DNA of 64,000 bases from Sparassis latifolia (lineage: Eukaryota; Basidiomycota; Agaricomycetes; Polyporales; Sparassidaceae), in NCBI GenBank assembly GCA_018466975.1, contig CM031559.1:2232001-2296000 (forward strand), in the 5' to 3' direction. Shown here in pieces: positions 44,308-55,792 of this stretch. The notes below the pieces were generated by a model, which was not told the DNA's origin, ran no database searches, and was given only the letters and a program-made list of their open reading frames with translations. Every line of letters begins with the position of its first letter. Position 1 is the stretch's first letter. The translations under genes and the position numbers were made by a program.

Positions 44308-46896
44308 TCAGCCCCTGAAAACGACAGTAGTCACTACACACCTGACATGGAATTGCTCCATCAAATCTAACACACGGGACAAGTGTTGATAAGATACGGG
44401 CTCTTGTTTCGAAGCAGCAATAGCGCCTCCAGTCCTAACAACATTCTTGATCTGCCGACCATTAACATTTTTCTGGCAAAGTTCACGAAGCTCCTCCTGT
44501 GTCAACCCTCCTCGAGGTACATTTCCGTTTATCTTCTTCATAAATGCCGTCCAAATGTGTTCTCTGGCATCGGGTAAGAGATCGTGATAATGCAAGGACA
44601 GATGGATTCTGGACTGAAACGCTTCGTCGAATACACGGACTCGATTGGTCGTGAGGAACAAAATCCCAGTGAAATATCTGTTTTGAGAGGTGTATTAATC
44701 ATGTGGACAATGAAAGAGATTGAAAACATACTCGAGCCGCCTGAGGAACACTGCCACCATGGCATTGCGTTCAAGGTATTGTAAACTGCGCTCTTCAAGA
44801 AACACATCAGCCTCGTCGAGAAGCACCACAGCTCCCCAAGCCGCAGCGGCCTTCAAAACAGCAGAAAGGTTGAAATCCAATACCTCCGCCGTCGTACCAA
44901 GTTCTGCTACGCCAACTACATAGAGGGGTTCTGCAAGACATCAATGAAGAATCGGATACTAAAGAATAAAGGTCTCACTATGCAAATCTGGTAGATCACA
45001 AAGACATTGTCAGCCAGATTAAATGGGCGAACATGCAAGATCTACGCACACTCGCTGATGCCTTCAGCAGTCATACTCTTTCCTGTGTAATGCGGTGAAC
45101 TGGTATTAGATAGCTTATCACATCTTGTAAAATGCTCGTCTAACCTGTTCCTGGGCTCCCATAGAGGTTGATGACTAGGCCCAGGCCTTTTCCTGCCACA
45201 AAGTCATCAAACTTCGACATGGCACCGGTAGAGTAGGACTGGACGAGAGTTTTCAGGACAATCTTATGGTCGATTGGAATAACAAGGTGGTCATAGGCTT
45301 CGTCATTCCACTCAATGTCTGACGCATAGTCAATGATGAACTCCACTGTTCACACCAAGTGAGGTCAGCAATAGGTAATAGAGGAGAGGAGGGTACAAAC
45401 ACCATTGCTTATCGGAGAGACTAAAGCCATATATGATTGGAGAAGTGAGGAGCAGGTCCATTTCTGTGAGATCGACAACTGGGCTAAGAGAATTCGCAAT
45501 ACGCCGCGCCGCACCGCAAATTTGTCGATCCTGTGTCCGCACATGGCCTTTGTTACTATGGGAAGTTTGTAGTGCGGAACCAAATCTTGAAATCTCTCTA
45601 AGTAACGCAGAGTACTGGTATGAGCGCAGCGCAACACTGAAGTAATGTCATTAGTTTACTTCTATCAGCAATGATCCTCGAATCTACCTATGAACCTATG
45701 AGCACATATCTGAGCGGTTGTAAGCAACTCACGTTCATCTTAACGTATCCACCTGCTTTGTAGCTGTAACGAAACGCGAGTCCTCGATAGGCCTTGTGGT
45801 GCATCCCACCAGCGACTGCAACCCACTTCCGTCCACGAGCGAGTAGCCTGTTCATGAGTCCGCTTTCACCCCCTGGACCGGTGTAGTAGCAAATCGGGTA
45901 AGCAAGCAAACTCGAAATTTTTTGGGTTCCCTTAAAGGCATGCACTTCCAGTCTGACATTCAACATTGCCAATCCGAACCGCGGCTCAAGATTGCCCTGT
46001 TGCATCCCTGTTCCAGAGCCCAACTCGCCCATGGGTACACCCACCATTCCGACATCGGCCTCGACATATTCCAAGGCCAAACGCCAGTATTTCAGGTCTT
46101 TTTTCGCGCTGGAGTGGCTGGTAGGCTGATGTACAATGGGCGGTGGGAACTCCTGGTCGTCAGACTTCTCACAAAGCTCTGCCTGAACTAAGCGCGCTGC
46201 GCGTGGCTCGCCTGTTACTGGACACGGGAGATATAGGAGTGTCTTCCTGGGAACGTACAATGCCCATAAAAAGTCGAACGACACTTCTCCATGCGCGAGT
46301 AGGGAAGAGAGTGTTTCTATGGTGCTCGAATATGCCGCCTTTAGAAAGTCAAGCAAGTGAGATAAATGCGCGCATTTTGTGCATAACGACGAGCCATCTT
46401 CGGCGATCGATTTCTCGTTGAGTTCCTTTGCATATTGCTGGAGCTCGGACAGAAAGCTCAGGAGTAGCTGCGGCTCGACCTACCAAATCTTCATTAGTTA
46501 CGCCCAGTATACTAGAGAAATACTACTACGCACTCGGACCGGACTAGAAGTCCACGAAACACCCTGACCCTCACCAATCACGTCCTTGCCGATGTTAATC
46601 AAATGCGTACTGTTCACTTGAAGTATGGTCGTACATCGAACTGTCTGGCCACCTGCAGACGACTTAAGGCAGTTAATCACAACGAACGCGTATACGGTAT
46701 AATCGGAGCCGGTCTGCTGTTCGCAGAGATCTTGAGGTTGGCTCCTGTAGGGAGGCTCCGCGGTGTACTTGAAGCCGAACCCATCGAGCGCCTCGTGCAG
46801 GTATTTCACCTCCAATATTGCACCGGACTTTGGAGGTCCTATGCCTCCGTTCTGTAGAGCTTCAGCATCCACCTTCTCCGGACGCTGACAAGCCAT
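44308..46896 (-). CDS. AAA ATPase with a DUF7025-like region
   Basis: Start MACQRPEKVDAEAL at 46896. Exon 1 (46896-46534) and exon 2 (46479-45733) join in phase over a 54-bp intron and encode the N-terminal region, including LDFLKAAYSSTIETL and FDFLWALYVPRKTL. Later exons contain DLLLTSPIIYGFSLSDKQW, Walker A GSPGTGKS (split by the intron 45083-45144), Walker B VVLLDEADVFLEE, an arginine-rich LERNAMVAVFLRRLE stretch and sensor-1 FLTTNR. The last exon is 44677-44308, after a GTATGT-donor intron at 44678-44731. This matches fungal AAA proteins with DUF7025 before the ATPase core. Their role is poorly known. The joins near 45545, 45660 and 44935 do not resolve cleanly in phase, so a one-base assembly error or early decay is possible. 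Confidence 0.8.
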
Positions 46897-47633
46897 CGTG
46901 CTCGACCTGATTAAGCAGACGCTCAACCAGGACCTCTCACACAAAGCCAGCTGCTTACATATAAGTTTTGTTGTGCAGCTGAAGGGTCTGTTAGTGGAAA
47001 GTCAGTGAACGGAGGATGTTCGTGAGAGGGCACAGAAGGAGATGGGTTCAGACATATGTGAGGAAAACCCGCCTTGCGTCCGATCTACGTAAGCCAATCT
47101 ATACTTTCGGTGCGATGACGAGATGCATTACGAGAACGCGGTTGCGCAGCGTGGACATTCCATCGTTCGCCTCACGGGCCCGGCCATGAACACCACATCC
47201 AATGAAGGGCGAATGTATGACAGTGCATTATTGTTTTGGTGGATAATGCTCACCATTGCCGTCGTAGCCTTTCAGGTGCATGCAGTACTAGGCTGGGATA
47301 TATACGTATTGTCAAAGCTCTACATAATCCCGATGGTAAGCGTTTAGTACGCGTGGGGGAAAACAACCACAGGTTTGTAGCCATGGACACGCGACATGAG
47401 GCGCCCACCCACTGACCAGAGATAGTGTCGAGCGGAGTGTCGAGAATCGTCACCGACGCGACACTGTAGTTGATTTTGGCAGCCTGCCCCGCCGCTGATA
47501 GAGCATTCCGTGAATATGTCACAAAGGCGATCTGTGCGAAAACTTGGATATAGGCTGGCTGAGTTAACGCGGTCACTCAAATTTGGCAGGGCGCCACACG
47601 CGGCGGAGAAGATCTGTCTTGTCGGAGCGGCCG
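46897..47633. other. intergenic region without a supported gene
   Basis: Upstream flank of the AAA ATPase gene. A + strand frame at 47123-47347 has a hydrophobic segment and a - strand frame at 47250-47576 overlaps it. Neither has a recognised motif or splice support. Confidence 0.4.
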
Positions 47634-48120
47634 AGGACCCACGATAATTCCTACAAAGGCTACCTATGTGTCCGGACCAAAATCGGCTCGAAATCGCTGA
47701 AGGCATGAGCGAATCCGGACCAAAATGGAGGTCCGGAGCCAAAACACCTTGATGAAATGTCCAGACCAAGCGTGGTCAGGCCGACCATGGCTTGATACCT
47801 GTCCGGACCACCAGTGGGCTCTCGTGAGGGCGGCCGGGTAGGTGTGCGCGGAGCGCACCGCAAGTTGGAATCCGGGAGTGGTCCGTTCAAAAGCACCGGC
47901 AAAAGTAACGCAAAACAGGTAGAGAAGCGGCGCCAGAGGGGCCGCGAAACCCTGGGAGCCTTCTGATTGGTGGAAAGCCCGGAAGGCATCATCCTTGTCC
48001 GGACCAAACTGGCCGAAATTTGGAGGATTGAGCCATGTTCGGACCAGGATGACACAAAAACTGTCCGAACCAGACCGCCACCACTTGGAGGTCGCTTTTA
48101 TAGGTATTATCGGGGGTCCT
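47634..48120. mobile_element. 487-bp MITE-like element with GTCCGGACC repeats
   Basis: The ends form imperfect inverted repeats of about 32 bp starting AGGACCC (27 of 32 match by eye), the same first seven bases as the MITE at 5004. At least six GTCCGGACCA-like motifs are spread through it. No target duplication was recognised, so the limits are less certain than for the first MITE. Open frames inside it are not considered genes. Confidence 0.55.
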
Positions 48121-48708
48121 GGGTTATGCATCCTCCTGCACAATGCTGAAATGCAGGTGACGGCGGCGTTAAGGCCGAACCTGTTGGCACATTAAAAGGG
48201 AGAAAACACGTGCCTCCATAGTCTCCACACAGCTGAAACACGGCTATCTCTCCGACGTCACCGCCGCATGCATCACAGGTGATGCCTGCTGGTGCGCTAT
48301 CTGCATTCAAATTTGTAGTGTGTCAGCCGGTGAAGAGTTGCTGAGGACAAAATACGACCGCAGCATATGTGGATAGGACGTACTCGTGGAGTACTGTTCC
48401 CCGAACCAAGTGCATTTCCAACCCAATGGAGACTGTCGGGACTTTTAACATCAAAGAAGGCACCCCAGATGCGGAGAAAGAAGAGAGGCCATTAGGCGGT
48501 GTTGAGAGCCTTCTTTACTCACCTCGCACTTAGTCAAAGTAATAGCCACTTCGGGGCGACGATGTCTATGGTGTAAAGTAAAATAGATCCACAAACGGTA
48601 TTACTATTCTACACAACGGCATGGGTAATGAGTAGCGCGAACAGTGCAGGATTAACACGTACAGTATCTACCAATAAGCAGTGGGATATCACAACAAACG
48701 GACCGTGG
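48121..48708. other. intergenic region downstream of Nup160
   Basis: No gene was supported between the MITE-like element and the Nup160 stop codon. It should contain the Nup160 polyadenylation region. No clear signal was picked out. Confidence 0.45.
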
Positions 48709-51700
48709 CTATCGGACAGACTGGCCGAAGTTTTGCACACGTTTTATGCGGTTGGAAATCTCTGTCCGCAATTCTTTGCGAAGAGACTGAGCACGGACGG
48801 GAAGCCCCTCCTGGGTATCCACTGTGGCGAGAACCTGGTCAATCAAGGTATATGGTAGCCAGGTCACAGACACGGTTTTGGGCCTCTCCTGTGCGAGGTG
48901 AGCGTCACTCTGCAAGGAGGCACCTTAATCAGGAGGGTGACCACGACGATAAAGAGGGTCAAAACACTCACTCCGCATTAGCGACAACGTGTGCTCCAGT
49001 GCCCCTTCGAACATCTCGTAGCGCAGGCATGTGCGAATCAGATACTCAGGGTGGTGCACTTGCGGCGGGGGAATTAGCGATGCGCCTCACCTTGGTGCAC
49101 TTGCGGCGGGAATTAGCGATGCGTCACAATGGTTGCGCAGAAGACGCCTTTAGTTCTAATGTGCGATGGTTTCAATGTAGCGCACCTTGGTGTATCTGTA
49201 ATCCGTATCCGGACCATCGTGCCGCTCCAGCAACTCTCGAAGGTATCGCCAGCCTCGGTCTGCTGCCGTGCCGGGCCACGAAATCACTTTGTCAGTTAGC
49301 AGCCAGTCAGACGACGTGTCTCCGCCTCTATCAACGATGAGTCAGCGCAGGCTTGGAGCAGGCAGACAGCAGCCTTACATGACAGCCTCCGGGTTGCGGG
49401 AGAGGCGCAAACATAGGCCGGTCAAATGTCCGAAGAGATCAGTCATGTCGACGTTAAGTGTGCGTGCGGTAGCCATGTCCATGTTGAAGCGATTCGCTTG
49501 TGTCAGATGCAATATGACGGACAGAGGCGATGGCAGCGCATCTGCGGGCTCGTTTATCAGCTCACGAGGACGTCAAGCTTGGGAACCGGACACAACTTAC
49601 CCCCAGCCGACGGAAGTGTGGGGTCTCGGCGGATTAACTCCAGACGGATAGTCAAAAGTGTATACTCGTACTGCATGTCCGCCAGTTCCACCACCTTCAT
49701 GTCCCGCTTCCCGGGCCCGTACTTGACCTACGGGGTCTCGACAGCTTACGACGCTTACGGGGCTGCACGCGTCAAAATCCTTTTCAATTAGCATCATGGA
49801 GAAGCGATCCGGAGCGAGGAAGCCCTATTTACCTCGTGTTCGAATTCGGCCGTAACAAGCAGGACGACCCATGTGTTCTTCTGATCAGTGAGCGTGAGAG
49901 CATTCATTCCAACAACATAAGCTTCAAGCTGCAACTCGGCAATTTCAATGAAGTTCGCCGGGTCTCCGAACAGGCTGGCGAGCTTCCGCGCCCGCTGGTA
50001 CTTTGTGAGGGCGGCTAAGGTCCGAGAAACATGGTTGAGAATGATGTTCCCTGGGGAAAAGGATGACGACTGACCATTACGATAATCGCCACGAGAGATA
50101 TACAACGTGTAGAGTATCCTTGAGTAGAACGGTCGCACTCGCGGGTCCACGTTCCGGGCCTTAAACGAGAGCGATTCATCCACCTCGTCCACGAAGCCCG
50201 TAAAATTAACGACCATGAGCCGGTCGACGGCGTGCTCCTCGCACATCCGGTGCATTAGTTAGCTCACACATTCCCATTTTCTGGTAAACACAAGACGGTG
50301 AGTTCTCATGTGACACGGGACGAGGACAGAAAGAAGACACCCACACACAATTTCTTATAGAGGTGGGAGACTAGTGGGGCATACACATCTTCATAAAGCC
50401 CCAAGTCCGTGAGGCCTCTTATGACCGCGTGCCACAGGGACGCGGTGTCGACACCTGGCGGTGCCACGGACAGAGCGAGCTGGGAAAACACCACTTCACT
50501 TGATGTCACAGAAATGGCCTTGAAGAGGCTGGCGATATGCAAATAGAGATCGAACACAGATTGTAAGAACGCCGCGCCTGGCAGTACCCCGGCCGGAGCC
50601 TCGTGGTCCTCCATGGTTAACACCTGTCACGTCCTGGCGGGCGATACCGTTATTAGTGACGCAGTACAGGGATTACACCCTCCAACACACTTACCGAGGC
50701 TGACTGCTACACCCTCCATTACCGAAGCTGCATCATCGTACCTACCCTCATCCAACCACAGTCGCCCAAGCACGTACTTCACCTCAGCTGTCCTCGGCAG
50801 CCACGCTAAGCTCTCTCTGGAAGCCTCGCGGTATCCGAGAAGACGCAGCCACTCCCAAAAGAGCACCTCGAGCTTCGTCGCATTTGCAGGAGATAAAGAT
50901 TCCAGCAGCCCGGAAGAATCTAACAATAGGTGTGCGGAGACAGGCGCGCCTGCTGCATCACTGTCGTACTGCGTGAGGAGACAGTGGATGAGCGAGTAGC
51001 TCAGCGTGAATCCGGAGGCCGTTGACGAGACGTGCATGTCCCTCATCTTCGCGACGACTTCCTCGTCCGCCAAGGCCCACAGCTGGCTGGCGCGTCGCGT
51101 ACCAGAGCATGGCGATCCCACGGAATATCACAAAGATTTCTGCTAGCAACGCGGGATCCCATTGTGGCAAATCTTCCGAGACGAAGAAGAGCAACGTAAC
51201 GAGCCACAGACACAAGTCATATCGTGCTTGGACGGAAACTGCAACGTACGAAGACACAAGCGCCCTCCACCACTCCGGATAGGCGGGTGGAAGCCGCAAC
51301 TCTGCATCTTCATCCTCATTTCTTTCTTCACATTCTTTTCCAAGTCACCAATGACATTGAGCACTGACTGAATAGTGTCCGACATGTTGTCGACGCTCTG
51401 CAAGCGCCCGACAACCCAACTCTCCATGCCTTCGTCGAGCTCCTCGCGGATGTTGATTCACTCGGCTTGGTCCTGTATAATATCGGCATATGGGAAGGCG
51501 ATCTCTTGATGCACAAGGTCGACCAATCGATCCTCGAAAACAATCATGGGCCGGGTGCCAATCTTAGCACGCAGCGTACACAGGATCTCCAGGAGGGTAA
51601 ACTGGGGGTCCGGAAGAGAAGACGCCGCGAGAAGCCGGCGGGACCTAAGAGGAAAGTCCTTGTCTACGAGCGCCGTGATTCGTTCGCGTTCGACGACCAG

Positions 51701-53284
51701 AATGCCCTCCCTGAGTTTTCCCATGCCGATCGCCAGCGGCCAGCGCGCATGGCGCTTGATCTCACGACACCGCGCTACGAAGCCCTCCCAGTCGCGTTTC
51801 AGCCCGTTCCAGTACCTGTCGTACTGCGGAGCACAGGTGCTGGGATCGCGGGTGAGCTCAACCGTGCAGCCCACTACGGCAGCGATCTGCTCGCCCATGC
51901 TGCCGTACATGGTCAACAGCCGTGGCGCGTATGGCGGGGAGAGGGAGCGGCATGCGTCAGTGTACTGATCGATAGCAGTCCGAAGCGTTACAGGCGAGAA
52001 TATGCCTGGTCTTGAGATTGCTTCGAAAAACTTGTCAGCCATGGAGCCTGCGGACAGAAGCAATTTTTCCAGATACGCCGGTGTGAGTTCCGCCTCATGG
52101 GCGTAAGTCGCGGTGTTCCACACCACCTCGATCCTGTTACCATCATGAAACGAAATCTTGGTGTCTTCCACCATGAACTGGCCCTGCTTATCCCAAACAG
52201 TGTACAGGGTGGAGCCAATCACCACGAAGTCCTGTAAATGACAATGTGCACTTGTGACGGAGCACTCAAAGTAGTTCAGAGGATGTAGATCGCTGGAATG
52301 CGAGCTGAAGAGATGGAAATAACCTCCCGAAGTCAAGGATGATGCAGCTGGGATGAACGCGAGAACATAAGGCACAGGGTTCTCCATTTCAAACTCTGGA
52401 AATACACTGAGAAGCTTCTGCGCATCTGCAGGCAGATTCCGGAGCTTGAGGCGGATGTCGAAGCAGGTGTCATGGCCTTTCCTGGAATGATCGCAGCGAG
52501 CGACTTCTCAGCGACACATCCGCTTCGTGCTGTCCATAGCCGGAGGGTCCGGTCTCTTGACAGAGTCCAAACGGAAGGACGCCATCGAGATCATGTCGGA
52601 ACTTCCTGGAAGACCGCCCTGCAAGGGCAGCAACGAGGTGATTGAAGTAAGTGAATGAGGATGGAATTCTGCCTCTTGCCAAACATCTATGTGTGGGTTA
52701 ATAATGGCCGCAGCGAGTCCAGGGGCGAGTCGAGAGCCGTACCATCCTCGTCATCATTCCCGAGAAGTTCTACTTCCAAACGTAGCAAGGAACCACTAGG
52801 CAAACTCAAAACAACACAATGTGGCCCGTGCACTTGGACCAACCCCTCCATGTCTGACTGCATGTTCTGGATGTCGTACTGGCGAAACCGGTACTTGCTG
52901 GGTTGCCAGAGCTGTGCGCCACATTGAAGAGGGTGGACAAAGCGATAGAGAGAGCCCACGACTGACACGACAATAACGTGTAGTTCTCGCTCTTCCCACT
53001 GCCGGAGAGGGTAAGATGGCACCAGGAAAATCAAAGCGCAGCTGGGGAGCATCGCGGGTGAGAGTGATGATGAGTTCGAGAAGGGTAGCACGGTGTATGA
53101 GGCGAAGCAGAATGGTGCCCGTTCGGGAGGTATGAAAGAGGGTAGAGTAGCTGGCATGTTCTGGGGAAGCAGAGGAGTCCACGAAAAGGCTGAGAATATC
53201 CTTATGCGATGTGGGGACGGAGATGGGCAAGGACGACGGGAAGAGGGAGGAAAGATGGGACGCGACGAGCACGCCGCACTCCAT
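48709..53284 (-). CDS. NUP160: nucleoporin Nup160 (Nup120/160 family)
   Basis: The gene encodes the large beta-propeller and alpha-solenoid scaffold subunit of the Y (Nup107-160) complex of the nuclear pore. Start MECGVLVASHLSSLFPS at 53284. N-terminal propeller pieces include GSLYRFVHPLQ and LSRDRTLRLWTA (near 52560). The long exon 51458-52387 is followed by solenoid exons with DLPQWDPALLAEIF, SRILYTLYISRGDYR, MNALTLTDQKNTWV, RLELIRRDPTLP, VDMTDLFGHLTGLCLRLS, PEYLIRTCLRYEMFEGALEH and a terminal WLPYTLIDQVLATVDTQEG exon ending at 48709. Introns are short with GTAAGT or GTGAGT donors. The frame changes near 52990 in a GGG run (after ILPSPAV), and an imperfect 42-bp duplication lies at 49050-49135. 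Both may be assembly errors or small lesions. Exon limits between 51100 and 52650 were not all resolved. Confidence 0.88.
49050..49135. repeat. imperfect 42-bp tandem duplication in Nup160
   Basis: GGTGCACTTGCGGCGGG followed by AATTAGCGATGCG occurs twice in a row, with a small insertion of GG in the first copy. It falls between two Nup160 coding segments and disturbs the exon-intron join there. Confidence 0.75.
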
Positions 53285-53406
53285 CGACGGCGTGGTTTGC
53301 AGGGTAGCACAGTAGTATTGATTTGGAATCTAGAACGGGGGCTCCGTTTGATCAAAAATACAGCAGCGAGCCGGCGACACGAGTGGCAGACGCAGGAGAG
53401 CAAAAG

Positions 53407-53450
53407 GTTAACCTTCGGTTAACATTCAGTTAACATTCGATTAACCCTGC
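53407..53450. promoter_or_regulatory. four 11-bp GTTAACATTCG repeats between divergent genes
   Basis: Four imperfect copies of GTTAAC(A/C)TTC(G/A) in a strict 11-bp period, about one helical turn, lie 123 bp upstream of Nup160 and about 310 bp upstream of the divergent gene at 53762. The palindromic GTTAAC core and phasing suggest a factor-binding array in a bidirectional promoter. This is inference. Confidence 0.5.
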
Positions 53451-53761
53451 GAGGTGTCACGCACGCGTCGCGACGGTCACCCCATGCTTGCCTCTTACGG
53501 CCAATACACCTGCCTTTTCGGGCAACCATTACTCCACGCTGCCAAGATCTGCCAGTCGCGAGGTTTCCGCCATGAGCCTCCAGTCCATCGTTTCCTTCCC
53601 AGCCTTGCCACTCGGTGGGCTATATCCCTCGATATGACTGCAACACCCCCAGCGGTATATATTCCCCCCGTCCTCCTCGGTGAGCACCAAGTTCCAGTTC
53701 TTCGCTCTTCGTCCAAATTTCTACTTCACTGTACACACTTCAATTTTCTCGTCTTTTGGCC

Positions 53762-54310
53762 ATGGACCAAATGATTCCCTACGACGCGATTTGTTTTCCT
53801 GCCGACGACCGTCCCCCCCACTTGGTCTCCCTGATGACCACAGTTCTCAATGTGGTTCTTCCCAATCCGTCCCAGCCTTACCGCTGTAGTCGCATGCCAC
53901 ACCCAGAAATTCATATCGACTATATTGCCGAAGGCTTGGGGCCCAGGTCCTGGCAGTATCATGTGCGTCTAATGCGATCTCTCCCCCAGATTAAACACCG
54001 GCCATGACACTCACTCGTTCTCCCGTCTCCCACACCTCTTTAGCTTGTTGAGGCCCTTGATGGCATGAACAAGAAGTTCACCACTCCGTACATACTCTTC
54101 TACCCCATTGTATCCCGCGATGGGATGCCCTTCCCAGTCAACAAGTGCATCCGCGAGATTCAGGGCGCCTGCTTCAACGAGGCTAAAGCGTGGCGTGGAA
54201 ACATCGTTGTCGCCAAATACCGCGACGCAGACTATTCTCAGATGGCAGAAGCGTCGATGGCCGATTTCCCGATCCTCAAGAACTATCTCAAAACCTGCCC
54301 GGCTCCGTGA
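53762..54310 (+). CDS. conserved basidiomycete protein of unknown function, two exons
   Basis: Exon 1 (53762-53962) and exon 2 (54044-54310) join in phase over an 81-bp intron (GTGCGT donor, CTTTAG acceptor), giving 155 residues. The protein starts MDQMIPYDAICFPADDRPP and ends ADFPILKNYLKTCPAP. It has a conserved-looking FYPIVSRDGMPFPVNKCIREIQG block. No signal peptide, membrane segment or catalytic motif was recognised. I recall similar small proteins in agaricomycetes without a known role. The ATG is preceded by a leader from the Nup160-side bidirectional promoter. The frame is intact. Confidence 0.75.
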
Positions 54311-54608
54311 AGGTAAATAAACATACGCATCGCTTGTCAGACATGCGCTGACCGTCCCTTATGCCCTTGACCAGCTGAGCACAGCTTCTTGTTATCATTG
54401 CCGAGGCTATCACGCGAACCTTGAGGACTATTTTTTGGACATGCACATTCGTCTTATCGCGCACGCTCGCACCAGCCGGACCTTGCATCACCACATTGTA
54501 ACTACATAGAGCCTTATAATAAGTAGTTACAGGACTCCTCCGCGTAGATCGTCAGTGGAATATATAATCTCCTTACAGTTCACCACGGTGCGGGTCGCCC
54601 TCCTTCAG
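54311..54608. other. convergent intergenic spacer
   Basis: The gap between two convergent genes. No further gene was supported. It should contain both 3' ends. Confidence 0.45.
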
Positions 54609-55792
54609 TCACTTCTCCAACCACGGTGCTTGCGGTCTCGCCTTGCTCGGATCACAGTGTTCCAGTATGGGGCTGGCAGGATCAACGGGTGGATGAGAAA
54701 CGCGTCCGACCTTGACGTACTTCTTACGTTTAGCATAGAACTCCTTCCAATTCTGCACGCGCCGCACCGGTAGCGGCGAGGTAAATAAGCGAGGGATCAA
54801 CAAGCTTGCGCCACAAGGATCGGAAAGTTTGGAATCACCTTCATTTCTTGTTTGCTTAATCCGCGAAGGTCGTGCGTTAGGTGCGTGGCAAAACATCCCG
54901 TTCCGAACGCACGGGCGCCGTCTCGTTCGGCCCTGCAAGACTCGGTCAGCGCAGCTCGACATGATAACGGTTCTCCTACATCATGTGGTAGGGGCCGCCA
55001 GGCCCGTATGTCGCACGGCTAACGGTCACATCGTACACGTCGCCATCGATCTAGGCAGGGAGTATGGCGGGAACCTGGCAGCCTGGTGGTACAGGGCTCC
55101 AAGGCGACTTACGGCAAGATAAACGGGTTTCTAAGTGTTTGAACCATCGAACGGAACGTTGCCAGCGTGCCCTCTGAAAAAAACCGTTGGTTCGTCTTAC
55201 ACCGACACGATGTCGTAATAGTAGACATCAGACACGCATTATGAGTACGTAGTTGGACCGGAAATGCTCACCGGAATAAGTTTCCGCCAGTTCGGGGGCT
55301 CCAGCTCCCGCAAGTAATTTCCGGTAATGAACTTGCCAGTCAGAAGGACGACTATAGCGGTGTAGAGGCGAAATTTAATGAGGCCGAGGCAGCCGACCTC
55401 AGGTTCCTCCGCGAGGTCAGGCTCCTCCGGCCCTACAGGTTCACCTCGCACAATCTTCACCTCGCGCCCCTTCTTGCGCTTGACCCACTCTTCATGCTCA
55501 TTTTCCTGCTGCTTGCGGTATTGTGAAAGTCTTCAGAGACAGGTGCTAGTTCAGGATACTGCGAATACACGAGCAACGATCGTGCGCACCCGAGGAATGG
55601 TCGGTTCGCCTGCTTTGTTAATACGAGTCTATCGCGTTCCACAGGATCTGGGACCTTGGGATACTTGTCGTCATTTGGAAACTCTCCCCATGGAGACGCA
55701 GGTACCTCTGTTCCCGGGCTAGTTGGTACAGTCTGGCCATTGCGCGAAGGTGGCAGCTCCGTCGGGCGCTCTGGGTGCAAAATCCAAGACAT
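54609..55792 (-). CDS. membrane protein with a cytochrome-b5/MAPR-like domain, possibly disrupted
   Basis: Start MSWILHPERPTELPP at 55792. Exon 1 reaches about 55590. The next exon begins near 55537 with YRKQQENEHEEWVKRKKG and contains one membrane span (FRLYTAIVVLLTGKFI) followed by TGNYLRELEPPNWRKLIP. Later exons give AIDGDVYDVT and YGPGGPYHMM, the heme-binding-fold signature of the MAPR branch of cytochrome b5, then ARAFGTGCFATHLTHDLRG. The last exon is EFYAKRKKYVKVGRVSHPP, ending at 54609. MAPR proteins bind heme and sterol-related partners at membranes. In the exon near 55125-55165 the expected FDGS block is preceded by an extra TTCCG-like duplication and followed by a TAG before KPVYLA. 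These may be real lesions or assembly errors. Confidence 0.7.

Noticed and set aside
47250..47576. A possible - strand protein next to the MITE
   Set aside because: No family pattern, no start context, and it overlaps a frame on the other strand.
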